Source: a virus
Reading direction: 5' to 3' (one strand)
IMG/VR virus record: IMGVR_UViG_3300010885_031327
Coordinates: 1-43,032 of that record
Length of the DNA stretch: 43,032 nucleotides
Below, one piece after another: positions 32,349-41,047 of the stretch. A model generated the notes under the pieces. The model made no database searches, was not told the DNA's origin, and saw only the letters and a program-made list of their open reading frames with translations. The translations under genes were made by a program, and so were the position numbers. Each line of letters starts with the position of its first letter. Position 1 is the stretch's first letter.

Positions 32349-32630
32349 TACTGGGGCTTTTGGCTTACGAGGGGCTTTTGGCTTTGCAGTCTGTGGAGCA
32401 GCAGGTTTCTTAGAAAATTGTTGCTTTTTAGGCGCAGGCTTTTTAGCAGGTTGTTTAGCAGACGCTTGTGCAACCACTGCCTCTGGAACAACTGCTGCCG
32501 GAGCAACTATCACCGCTTCTGTTCCTAATGGCATTGCTTCGACTACTGGTGCTGCCTCAGCTTTATATGGGGCTTCCGCAGTTTGTTCTGCTGGCTTACC
32601 ACCAAATAGTTTCTTTAATAAACCGATCAT
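32337..32630 (-). CDS. Low-complexity Ala/Pro/Lys-rich basic protein
   Basis: The 97-aa product begins with an amphipathic MIGLLKKLFGG, has an Ala/Val/Glu-rich middle and a C-terminal third full of KKPAPKKQQ and KPKAPRKPKAP repeats like histone H1 tails. It probably binds DNA or RNA without a fold. Low-complexity sequence can give a false frame, but a good ribosome site (AAGGAG) and a late-type box at 32651-32656 support it. It ends inside uvsE by 12 bp. Confidence 0.6.
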   Translation of the reverse strand: MIGLLKKLFGGKPAEQTAEAPYKAEAAPVVEAMPLGTEAVIVAPAAVVPEAVVAQASAKQPAKKPAPKKQQFSKKPAAPQTAKPKAPRKPKAPVSKG

Positions 32631-32650
32631 ATTAAATCTCCTTGTGGGTT

Positions 32651-32656
32651 TATTTA
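32651..32656 (-). promoter_or_regulatory. Late-type promoter box, minus half of a palindrome
   Basis: The minus strand reads AATAAATAAAC, with a predicted start near 32645 and a 15-nt leader carrying AAGGAG for the Ala/Pro/Lys-rich gene. Confidence 0.65.
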
Positions 32657-32660
32657 TTAA

Positions 32661-32666
32661 TAAATA
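32661..32666 (+). promoter_or_regulatory. Late-type promoter box TAAATA, 5 nt before ATG
   Basis: AATAAATATCATC then the ATG at 32672, predicting a leaderless QueC-like mRNA. Together with the minus box it makes the perfect 16-bp palindrome TATTTATTAATAAATA (32651-32666). Confidence 0.68.
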
Positions 32667-32671
32667 TCATC

Positions 32672-33292
32672 ATGCTAATATCTTGCGGTTCAGAATCTGA
32701 TAAAAGAACATTAACAATCGAATTACCAACAGAACCTATCAAAATTGGCATACTAGTTAGTGGCGGATTAGATAGTAGCATTTTGTATTATCTTCTAATG
32801 TTGAAAAACAAACAATTAGGTGAGATACACGAGATTGTTCCGTTAACAGTTTTGCGTAAAGAAGGATCAAAAAACTTTGCCCAATTAGTAGTAGCCCATG
32901 TCCAAAGTGCATTTTATAAATCTTATTCCCCATCACTAATAGTAGGTGATAATACATTATCAGAACCCGAACAGGTAAAATCTGGTGTATTAGATGCAAG
33001 GAAACTAGGGTTTAAGCGTGTGTATACCGGTCTAATAGAACAACTACCAGAGCATATGATCGGCTGGGATAAGATACCCTACAACGAAAATGACTTCTTT
33101 AAGGCTCCGCTAAAGGATCTTAACAAGAGTCACGTTGTAGATTTATGCTTTCAATTCAAACAAGAAGCCTTATTCTATATTACCCATAGCTGTGCGGCAT
33201 GGGAAGTTAGTAGATGTTATAGCTGCAATGGCTGTAATGAAAGACGTTGGGGGTTTGAACAACTAGGACTAGTTGATCCGGGAACTATTTAA
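32672..33292 (+). CDS. queC: QueC-like PP-loop enzyme with C-terminal zinc site
   Basis: I start at the ATG 5 nt after the late box rather than the upstream TTG at 32642. The 206-aa protein has ILVSGGLDSS (PP-loop 30-35), an internal PLTVLRKEGSKNF, and a C-terminal C174, C182, C185, C188 cluster followed by NERRWGFEQLGLVDPG, as in QueC (CxxC...R..AF...G..DP). QueC makes preQ0 from 7-carboxy-7-deazaguanine with ammonia and ATP. The first Cys spacing is C-x7-C-x2-C-x2-C. A different PP-loop amidase or thiolase is possible. Its stop overlaps the next gene by 4 bp. Confidence 0.7.
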   Translation: MLISCGSESDKRTLTIELPTEPIKIGILVSGGLDSSILYYLLMLKNKQLGEIHEIVPLTVLRKEGSKNFAQLVVAHVQSAFYKSYSPSLIVGDNTLSEPEQVKSGVLDARKLGFKRVYTGLIEQLPEHMIGWDKIPYNENDFFKAPLKDLNKSHVVDLCFQFKQEALFYITHSCAAWEVSRCYSCNGCNERRWGFEQLGLVDPGTI

Positions 33293-33576
33293 AACTTACC
33301 CACTGGCAATTCAGTACTAGCCGGCATATCCCATATTTTCTTACGCTCAACACCCTTACGTTGAGCAAATCTTTTAGCATCACAGTTAGAACAAACATGA
33401 AAGTAATTGTTATTCAATCGTTTTGATTGAATTTTTTTCAGTGCTCTTTCAAATACACTGTCGCAATTGTCGCAACGAAATATTGCAATTGTTTTGTTTC
33501 TCATGTAAGTGTGCTCAATACCTAATTTACTGATCCTAACATACTGTACTTGTTGAGTTTTTATTTTTAAGAACAT
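33289..33576 (-). CDS. Small zinc-ribbon protein
   Basis: The 95-aa product has two CxxC pairs: CDNC (35-38) and CSNC (62-65), separated by a basic helix FERALKKIQSKRLNNNYFH, so a Cys4 zinc ribbon that likely binds nucleic acid or another protein. Similar ribbons occur in phage HNH and regulator proteins, but no HNH is visible. A late-type box lies 4 nt before the ATG, so its mRNA should be leaderless or nearly so. Confidence 0.65.
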   Translation of the reverse strand: MFLKIKTQQVQYVRISKLGIEHTYMRNKTIAIFRCDNCDSVFERALKKIQSKRLNNNYFHVCSNCDAKRFAQRKGVERKKIWDMPASTELPVGKF

Positions 33577-33580
33577 TAGT

Positions 33581-33586
33581 TATTTA
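33581..33586 (-). promoter_or_regulatory. Late-type promoter box TAAATA close to ATG (minus)
   Basis: The minus strand reads GTAAATAACTA then ATG at 33576, a 4-nt gap. One base short of the usual 5, still too short for a ribosome site. Confidence 0.55.
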
Positions 33587-33610
33587 CATTAGGCTTATAA
33601 AATTTTTAGA

Positions 33611-33616
33611 TAAATA
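33611..33616 (+). promoter_or_regulatory. Late-type promoter box TAAATA for the fibre operon
   Basis: GATAAATATC, predicted start near 33622, and a leader of about 25 nt with AGGAC before the ATG at 33647. It probably serves the fibre operon to the end of the window. Confidence 0.7.
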
Positions 33617-33646
33617 TCATAGATATCCACAAACATAGGACAAACT

Positions 33647-36600
33647 ATGGCAAGAAAAATTATTGATACTGGTGTTGTAGGCAACGACGGTACAGGCGAC
33701 AGTATTCGCGACTCGTTTAGAAAAGTAAACGACAACTTTAGAGAGTTATATAGCTCATTAGGCCTAGGTGAAAGACTAACTATTTTAGGGTTAGACGACG
33801 TCAAACCTAGTCAAAACAGTCAGCCTTATAGAGACACGGGCGGTTATTTAGGAAAAGAAAACGCAGTGTTATCCGTTAATCCGGACGGCAGTGGCGTTAT
33901 GTTTAAACAGTTAGTGCCAGGGTCTGGTGTTAGTTTAGACTTTTCTTCTAATTTAAATGAAATTGGAATTAGTTCTGAATTTTCAGCAGTAGTTGCAGAC
34001 ACAAGTCCACAGCTAGGCGGTGACCTAAGTGCATATTCGGGTGGTGTTTATCGCAAAATTAAAGACTTAGGTTCCACATCGAATCCTCAACTACCTATAT
34101 TCGAACATCAAGCAGTTAACAAAGCATACACAGATACCAAAATTGCTCGTGCAGGTGTATTTGCAATAGATCCTAGAACAAATCAAACCAATCCTGCATT
34201 TGGAACTATGTCGGGTCCTTTAATTTTAGCAAGAGATCCCCAACCATCTGACGACGAAACATATGACGGGTTAATTGCAGCTACCAAAAGATATGTTGAT
34301 AATTCTGCTTTTGGTAGCAGTGTTAATCTTTATGTTGCTACATCAGGAGCCGACGATAGAGTCGGTGTTAGTCCAGAGCTTCAAGGTCGTGCATTAGCAT
34401 ATGCATATCGTTCTCTTGAAGCGGCATGTAAACGAGCAGAAGAAATTATGCTCGACTCTCGCCTAGAAATTGGTCCTTATAAGAAAGTACTAACTTATAA
34501 TAACGGTGCTGGAGAATGTACTCTAGACTTTATTGGCGAAGCTCCTAGTTCTGGATCAGGATTCAGCGGTACAGTATTGATGAGTGTTGATACTATATCA
34601 ATTCGTGCTGTTGGTAACAATTATAGGCCTGGAGATATTTTAACACTAGTCGGCGGGACATATACTGAACCTGCAAGATACGAAGTGTTATCCATTTCAG
34701 CAGCTGGCGGTGTGTTAACTACTAGACAATTAAGTTCTGGAGTATACACTGCTCTCCCCGGTAGTACTGATGTTATTACTTCTACTGATAGTGATTTTGG
34801 TGGACTTGGTGGTGGAGCGGCAGTTGCTACTGTTGATGTAACATATAAAGTTAACAATGTTCAAATCAACAACGGTGGTAGTGGGTTTGGATTAGTATCA
34901 GTTCGTATTGCAGGTGGTGGTGGACGAGGAGCATTTGGTACTGCCGATGTCATCGGTGGCGTTGTTATTAGTGTTACTATCACTGATCAAGGATCAGGGT
35001 TTACATCATTGCCAAATGTTGTTGTTAATTTGCCAAGATTTCTAATTAGAACACAGGGGTATCGAACAGATTTTACTGGAGACTACTCAACAACAACTCC
35101 TACAACTATTCGAGGTCGAGATATTCGAGAAGGCCTATATCTACGAGGTGAAACTTCGGAAGCATTGGCACAGATATTAAGTCACTCAGGAACTTTAGAT
35201 AGCGACGGCAATGAAATATTTGATGTTGATATTAAATACGGATCTTTCCAGATTGATGAAGTTATTTCCTACGGTGATGTTACTAAAAATACACAAATAA
35301 CTATTTTAGTAGAAAGTGGTATATATGAAGAAAACTTACCCATCCGAGTACCGCAGAACGTTTCTGTTGTAGGAGATGAATTTAGACGTTGTATTATTCG
35401 TCCAAAGAAAGGTATCAGTTCAAGTCCGTGGGCATTCTTACATTTTAGAAGAGACTTAACAATTGGTGAGGCAAATGTAGATCAATTGACATTAGTTGAT
35501 AGATTATATGGACATCATTATCTACAAGACAGTGGCGCTCCGGTATATCCAATTGTTAATAACAAAGGATATTACAGAGCCGCAGCACAGTTACTATTAT
35601 TGAATAGACAATTTATACAAAAAGAAGTAATTGGATGGATTGATTCTCAAGTCATTAACAGTCAATCTCCTTTTAATACTGCGTTTGTATACAATAAAGC
35701 GTTATGTGAGCGTGATGTAGGACTATTGATTGATGCTATGGTATTTGATCTGCGATGGGGTGGTTCTAACAGAACGGTATCTGCGGCATTAAAATATTAC
35801 GGAAGTCCAAGCGCATTAATTGCTATTGGCGCTACGCAACTAAGTCAAACTATTGCGGGAATTAGAAGATTAGGAACATTGGCTCAATTGGTTGTTAGAA
35901 ATGTTCAAATACAAGAAACTTATCAGTCTATATTTCCTCAGATCGTAGACGGTGCGTATGTTGCTGAAGTAGGATCAGGCGGCGTTTCGTTTAACATCAA
36001 CTTCATTACTAATGCCAATCCTGCAGTTATATCGACTGCTACTGCACATGGTTTAACAACTGGCGATCAAATTGTCATAGACAGTGTAGAAGGGATGACC
36101 GAAATAAACGGTGACGACTATTATGTCGAAGTTATAGATACTATCTCTTTCTCTGTTTACAATAACTCATCTCTAACCACTGGAGTTGACGCCACACTAT
36201 ATGGCGAATACACCACAGGAGGCAATGCAACAAACAACGGCGGAGTTATTGGTGCATTAATTAATACCATAGTTGACGTTGTTGATAATTCCGGAAGTGT
36301 GAACTATCCTAAAGATAGTGACCAGATGGACGTTTTCTTATGTAACGATGCTGTCCGTGTTCAATCAATTACATTTCAAGGGCATGGCGGATTTGCCATG
36401 GTGCTCGATCCAGAGGGACAGATCCTTGCCAAATCGCCATATGCTCAAGAATGTGCATCCTTTACCAAGAGTTCCGGAGAACAAAGATTTGCTGGTGGAC
36501 AATATGTTGACGGCTTTACTGGTAACTTGAAATTCAAAATTATTAGTAAAGACAGCAACACATTCTTACGTGTGGGTGATTTGAAGCGTATGCCTCAGTT

Positions 36601-39600
36601 ACCAGCATCATTTATTGTTGAAGATACCGTTTATAGAATTAACTATATTAGAGATTATACGTTTAATACGGCGGGCTCTACAGCTTCGTTTGTATTAGAC
36701 GATGCCACTCCGTGGCCTTATGATATCTTTACGTACAATGAAAGCATTTGCAATAGAGACGTTGGACTTATTATAGAAGGTCTAGGATATGATATTGTAC
36801 TAGGTACTAACTATCATGCTAGAAAATCTGGATTAAGTTATCGACAAGCAAATGCTCACGTTGTTACCGAAACACAATTAGATTTAACAGTTAGAGCAAT
36901 CGAAGAAGCTCACGATATTGCCTATGGATATTTGTCATCATATCCTGTTGCACAATCAGTAGTTACAACCAGTAAGTCTGCGGTGGCAGGGATTGTTAGA
37001 AATGGAGAGGTATTTGCTCCTACGTTGTCGTTTTTACTCCCAACAGGACTATCTGCAGATTTAACCAATGCTAAAATATTACTAGAATCTAATGTTGACT
37101 TTATCAAAGAAGAAACTATTGGATACATCAATGCCACATACCCTGCATTAGTAGGAAACTACGATGCACAAAAATGTGCTAGAGATGTGCAATACATTAT
37201 TGAAGCATTAATGTACGATTTAGTCTACGGCGGTAACAGCGAGACTAGAAAAGCCGGTATTAAATATTATGACGCTGTTGGTTCTGCCGAGGCACTTCAA
37301 GTCACTCCTGGACAAAAAACAGCAACCATTGACGGTGTGGCTTATGCAAAATATGTTGCTAAACAAGTTATTCAAAATCTTGCACCAACAACAATATACT
37401 CATCGACATCTAGAAGTATAGGAACACCAGCAAGTGGCGCGGAAGTTACTATTGTTAATACATTATTAACCAACATTGAAGCTATTATTAATACAGGAAC
37501 GGCAGCGGCTAATGCAGAAGTATTACCAAGTTTAACTGCTTATCCTTATTTAAATACTGCTAAAAATGCTAGAGTTGAATTGCTGGCTAATAAGGCGGCT
37601 GTTCAAACTGAGACTATTGCATTTGTAAACGAAAATGCCAACGCCTACGAAGTTCTAATGCCTGGCAATAGATCAATGTTGTCAAACGACTATACACAGA
37701 TCAACGACCTAGGTTATGGTATTGTTGTTAACAACGGTGGCTTGGCAGAGTGCGTGAGTATGTTTACCTACTACTGCCATATCTCTTACTATTCGTTAGG
37801 TGGTGGACAGATTCGTTCTGTGGGAGGTTCAAGTGCTCACGGTAACTATGCTCTAGTTGCTGAAGGCGCTGACCCATTAGAAGTTCCTACACCCGTTTCC
37901 CTATATTATGATTTGTCTCAAGGTGTTGAGTGTTACTATCCGTCCGGAGCATATGCAAATACAGTTACTGGATTAGAACTCTTCATAACCAATTATAATT
38001 ATGTACCGTTGGAGTCCAGTGAACTTGAGGTTGATCACGGACTAGGAGCTATCTATAGATATCCTGTAACCTCTGTTGCAACTGCAGGTTTGCCCGCAGG
38101 AGTTGCTAGATTAGGTCTAGGCAGTAGTGAGGGAACAGGAATCGATGGATTGGCTGCTGTAGTACCCAACGGTACAAGATTAACTGTTAGACAGAATGCT
38201 CAAGTTGTATTAACTGGCGATGTTGTTAATGTTGCTGTTCGCCCAAGTACTGGTTTAGTATTGAGAGAAAGCCCAGACGTATATCGTATTATACAATTTC
38301 AAAATTATGTAGATCCGGCAGGCGGAACAACATTTACTATTAGTATCGGCTCTCCAGCAGTTATTACAAAAGTCGGACACGGGTTACAACCTGGATTTCA
38401 AGTACAGTTAAGTACTACTGGTGCATTACCAACTGGACTTAATACTTCTACTATCTATTACGTTCTTGCAGATAGTTGGACTCCAAACACTTTTAGAATT
38501 GGATTAACTAAACGTAGTTCTAGTATTTCTACATCGGGAACGCAATTTGGCGTACATAGTTATGTAGTGGCAGGACTTGCTCGTACTACTATGCGAGAAA
38601 ACTACAATTATGTAGATATGTCTGTTTATGCATTACAACCTTTTGTAACTACTGGACAGACATGCACAGTTAGCATTGCTGCAATCGGTGAGATTACATT
38701 AACAAGCCACGGTTTTTCTTCAGGTGATGTTGTTAAATTTACAACAACTGGATCACTACCTATTGGCCTTAGCACTACTAGACATTATTTCGTTAAGAAC
38801 ATTATAAGTCCTAATAAATTTACAGTTACTGATACAGCAACAGCACTTTCAGTTGAGCTTACTACTTCCGGTTCACAATCTGGTACACACAAAGTTGGGC
38901 TAGTTACTGGACAACCAGGCGACACTACTTTTGCAATTACAGGTCTAGGTAGTTCTGAAGCTGCTAGAGTCTTAAATTCTAAGTTTGTGTTCCAGGGAGA
39001 AGAATACGTTGTAGAAAGTTATAGTGGCGAAGCAGTTACCGGTGAACCATATGCAAGTATAACAATTACACCCCCACTAGTCGATAGTGTTGTTTATTGG
39101 AACTCAGTACCTACTTTAAAGTCAGCTGTTCCTAAAAACGAACCGGGCACATTAACAATTCGTATTTCGTTAACTCGTGTTACATCACACGATTTATTAG
39201 AAATTGGTACAGGTTCCTATGCTGATACAAATTATCCAAATGAGATCTACGGACAATCTGTAAATCCAATTAACGATGCTAACGAAACTGAAGAACGAGG
39301 AGTTGGCCGTGTTTTCTATGTTACCACTGACCAGTTCGGTAACTTTAGTGTAGGGCCGTATTTCCGTGTAGACCAAGGAACAGGCACTGTTACTTTTGCA
39401 GCGGCTATTGCGTTAAGTAACTTGGACGGTATTGGTTTTAAACGAGGCGTACCTGTTAGTGAGTTTTCAACTGATAGTTCATTCTCGGACAATGCTACTG
39501 ACACTGTCCCTACAGAAAATGCAGCTAGAGGCTACGTTGAACGCAGATTAGGCATTACACACAACGGGTCAGTTGTAAATGCCAGTACATTGATTCCACC

Positions 39601-41047
39601 TGTTACAGGCGGATTTATGGCATTAGATGGTCAGTTAGCAATGAAAGCTGACATGGATCTTGATCAATATAAAATTATTAATGTTGCCGATCCAACCGAT
39701 CCTCAAGATGCTGTAAATTTACAAAGTCTAACATTTAATAATCTCGGCGATGTAACTATTACTAATCCGAGAAGTGCTGACTTGTTTACGTTTACTGGGG
39801 TTGGTACTCAAGGTCAAAACTCTGCTGTTGTAGGCGATATTAGTCTTAACATAGATAGCACTGCACATACAGTTGATGCACAGATTAATCCAGGCGTTAT
39901 TATCAATAACGATATTAATGCCAGTGCTGCTATTGTTCAAAGTAAATTACTGTTAACTGCTGCCACAACAAGAGCAGATGCCACAGGCATTACTCAAGCA
40001 GATCGGGGTATTGCTAGTTTTGATAGCAGTCAGTTTGATGCAACAAACGGTTGGATCAGTATCAAGAATAACAGTATTATTTTAACTAGACTTGAACAAG
40101 TTGCTACTAAGACTGTTTTAGGTAATACTACTCTAGTAACAGGAAATGTAACAGCAATTCCGTTTAGTACTGTAGTTGGCGATGGCGGTGGTGTTAAAAA
40201 GAGTCAGTATAACTCCAGCACTGGATATCTACGCAGAATTGGTTTCACGGCAACAAATGATACCGACTACTCTATCGTTGATGAATCTAGTACCAATGTT
40301 GTTAGCACCCTAGTTAAGCGAGATAGTAACGGAGACTTTGCTGCTAGAAATGTCAGCATTGAAAAATTATTTCTTGATACTAAAACTGTTTTAGATACTA
40401 CAGCCAGTGCAACTGGTGGATACACGCAGGTCTACGGTTTCTTAAGTCAAGTTGGTATTCTAATTGGTGATGGTAGTGTTTCAACCGATAAGAGAACCTA
40501 CTACGATAACGACGGACATTTATTTAGAACACAAAATGGTTTGGCATATGCTCCTGTTACCGCTTCCAGTGTACAGGCTCTAGCATTAACTACTGGTGCT
40601 GCAGGAACTTTAGGTAACATTACCGGCGATTGGAGACTAACTCTTGGCAGCAAATTACAAGCAACCTATGCCGACTTAGCTGAATACTACGAAGGGGACA
40701 AAGAGTATCCTGTGGGAACAGTATTAGTATTTGGTGGAGACAAAGAGGTATCATTATCTACTTCCAAAGAAGATTATAGAGTTGCAGGTGTTGTCAGCGA
40801 TAATGCCGCATACATTATGAATACCGAATGCCCGGGTACTAAGGTATTGATTGCCTTGCAAGGACGAGTTCCTTGTAGGGTAGTTGGAAAAATTCGCAAG
40901 GGGGATTTGATGATAACATCCAGTATTGCAGGTGTTGCGGTATCAGCAGGAGGTGTTGCTAGACCGGGAACAATAATTGGCAAGTCGTTGGAAGATTTTG
41001 ACTCAGATCATATAGGCACCATAGAAGTTGCTGTAGGGAGAGCATAA
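33647..41047 (+). CDS. Giant tail-fibre/tailspike-type virion protein
   Basis: The 2466-aa protein begins IIDTGVVGNDGTGDSIRDSF with RKVNDNFRELY, an attachment-type module also present at 42380. About residues 545-600 (YEENLPIRVPQNVSVVGDE) look like a pectin-lyase-type beta-helix. Three divergent copies of a C-x-RDVGxxI-ALxYDLxxG module occur near 682, 1030 and 1172. Three HG(L/F)xxGDxV modules occur near 800, 1578 and 1687. The last 130 residues (ADLAEYYEGDKEYPVGTVL...GRVPCRVVGKI) resemble the self-cleaving Peptidase_G2-type domain of fibre proteins. It likely binds the host surface. No lyase active site can be assigned. Confidence 0.85.
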   Translation: MARKIIDTGVVGNDGTGDSIRDSFRKVNDNFRELYSSLGLGERLTILGLDDVKPSQNSQPYRDTGGYLGKENAVLSVNPDGSGVMFKQLVPGSGVSLDFSSNLNEIGISSEFSAVVADTSPQLGGDLSAYSGGVYRKIKDLGSTSNPQLPIFEHQAVNKAYTDTKIARAGVFAIDPRTNQTNPAFGTMSGPLILARDPQPSDDETYDGLIAATKRYVDNSAFGSSVNLYVATSGADDRVGVSPELQGRALAYAYRSLEAACKRAEEIMLDSRLEIGPYKKVLTYNNGAGECTLDFIGEAPSSGSGFSGTVLMSVDTISIRAVGNNYRPGDILTLVGGTYTEPARYEVLSISAAGGVLTTRQLSSGVYTALPGSTDVITSTDSDFGGLGGGAAVATVDVTYKVNNVQINNGGSGFGLVSVRIAGGGGRGAFGTADVIGGVVISVTITDQGSGFTSLPNVVVNLPRFLIRTQGYRTDFTGDYSTTTPTTIRGRDIREGLYLRGETSEALAQILSHSGTLDSDGNEIFDVDIKYGSFQIDEVISYGDVTKNTQITILVESGIYEENLPIRVPQNVSVVGDEFRRCIIRPKKGISSSPWAFLHFRRDLTIGEANVDQLTLVDRLYGHHYLQDSGAPVYPIVNNKGYYRAAAQLLLLNRQFIQKEVIGWIDSQVINSQSPFNTAFVYNKALCERDVGLLIDAMVFDLRWGGSNRTVSAALKYYGSPSALIAIGATQLSQTIAGIRRLGTLAQLVVRNVQIQETYQSIFPQIVDGAYVAEVGSGGVSFNINFITNANPAVISTATAHGLTTGDQIVIDSVEGMTEINGDDYYVEVIDTISFSVYNNSSLTTGVDATLYGEYTTGGNATNNGGVIGALINTIVDVVDNSGSVNYPKDSDQMDVFLCNDAVRVQSITFQGHGGFAMVLDPEGQILAKSPYAQECASFTKSSGEQRFAGGQYVDGFTGNLKFKIISKDSNTFLRVGDLKRMPQLPASFIVEDTVYRINYIRDYTFNTAGSTASFVLDDATPWPYDIFTYNESICNRDVGLIIEGLGYDIVLGTNYHARKSGLSYRQANAHVVTETQLDLTVRAIEEAHDIAYGYLSSYPVAQSVVTTSKSAVAGIVRNGEVFAPTLSFLLPTGLSADLTNAKILLESNVDFIKEETIGYINATYPALVGNYDAQKCARDVQYIIEALMYDLVYGGNSETRKAGIKYYDAVGSAEALQVTPGQKTATIDGVAYAKYVAKQVIQNLAPTTIYSSTSRSIGTPASGAEVTIVNTLLTNIEAIINTGTAAANAEVLPSLTAYPYLNTAKNARVELLANKAAVQTETIAFVNENANAYEVLMPGNRSMLSNDYTQINDLGYGIVVNNGGLAECVSMFTYYCHISYYSLGGGQIRSVGGSSAHGNYALVAEGADPLEVPTPVSLYYDLSQGVECYYPSGAYANTVTGLELFITNYNYVPLESSELEVDHGLGAIYRYPVTSVATAGLPAGVARLGLGSSEGTGIDGLAAVVPNGTRLTVRQNAQVVLTGDVVNVAVRPSTGLVLRESPDVYRIIQFQNYVDPAGGTTFTISIGSPAVITKVGHGLQPGFQVQLSTTGALPTGLNTSTIYYVLADSWTPNTFRIGLTKRSSSISTSGTQFGVHSYVVAGLARTTMRENYNYVDMSVYALQPFVTTGQTCTVSIAAIGEITLTSHGFSSGDVVKFTTTGSLPIGLSTTRHYFVKNIISPNKFTVTDTATALSVELTTSGSQSGTHKVGLVTGQPGDTTFAITGLGSSEAARVLNSKFVFQGEEYVVESYSGEAVTGEPYASITITPPLVDSVVYWNSVPTLKSAVPKNEPGTLTIRISLTRVTSHDLLEIGTGSYADTNYPNEIYGQSVNPINDANETEERGVGRVFYVTTDQFGNFSVGPYFRVDQGTGTVTFAAAIALSNLDGIGFKRGVPVSEFSTDSSFSDNATDTVPTENAARGYVERRLGITHNGSVVNASTLIPPVTGGFMALDGQLAMKADMDLDQYKIINVADPTDPQDAVNLQSLTFNNLGDVTITNPRSADLFTFTGVGTQGQNSAVVGDISLNIDSTAHTVDAQINPGVIINNDINASAAIVQSKLLLTAATTRADATGITQADRGIASFDSSQFDATNGWISIKNNSIILTRLEQVATKTVLGNTTLVTGNVTAIPFSTVVGDGGGVKKSQYNSSTGYLRRIGFTATNDTDYSIVDESSTNVVSTLVKRDSNGDFAARNVSIEKLFLDTKTVLDTTASATGGYTQVYGFLSQVGILIGDGSVSTDKRTYYDNDGHLFRTQNGLAYAPVTASSVQALALTTGAAGTLGNITGDWRLTLGSKLQATYADLAEYYEGDKEYPVGTVLVFGGDKEVSLSTSKEDYRVAGVVSDNAAYIMNTECPGTKVLIALQGRVPCRVVGKIRKGDLMITSSIAGVAVSAGGVARPGTIIGKSLEDFDSDHIGTIEVAVGRA

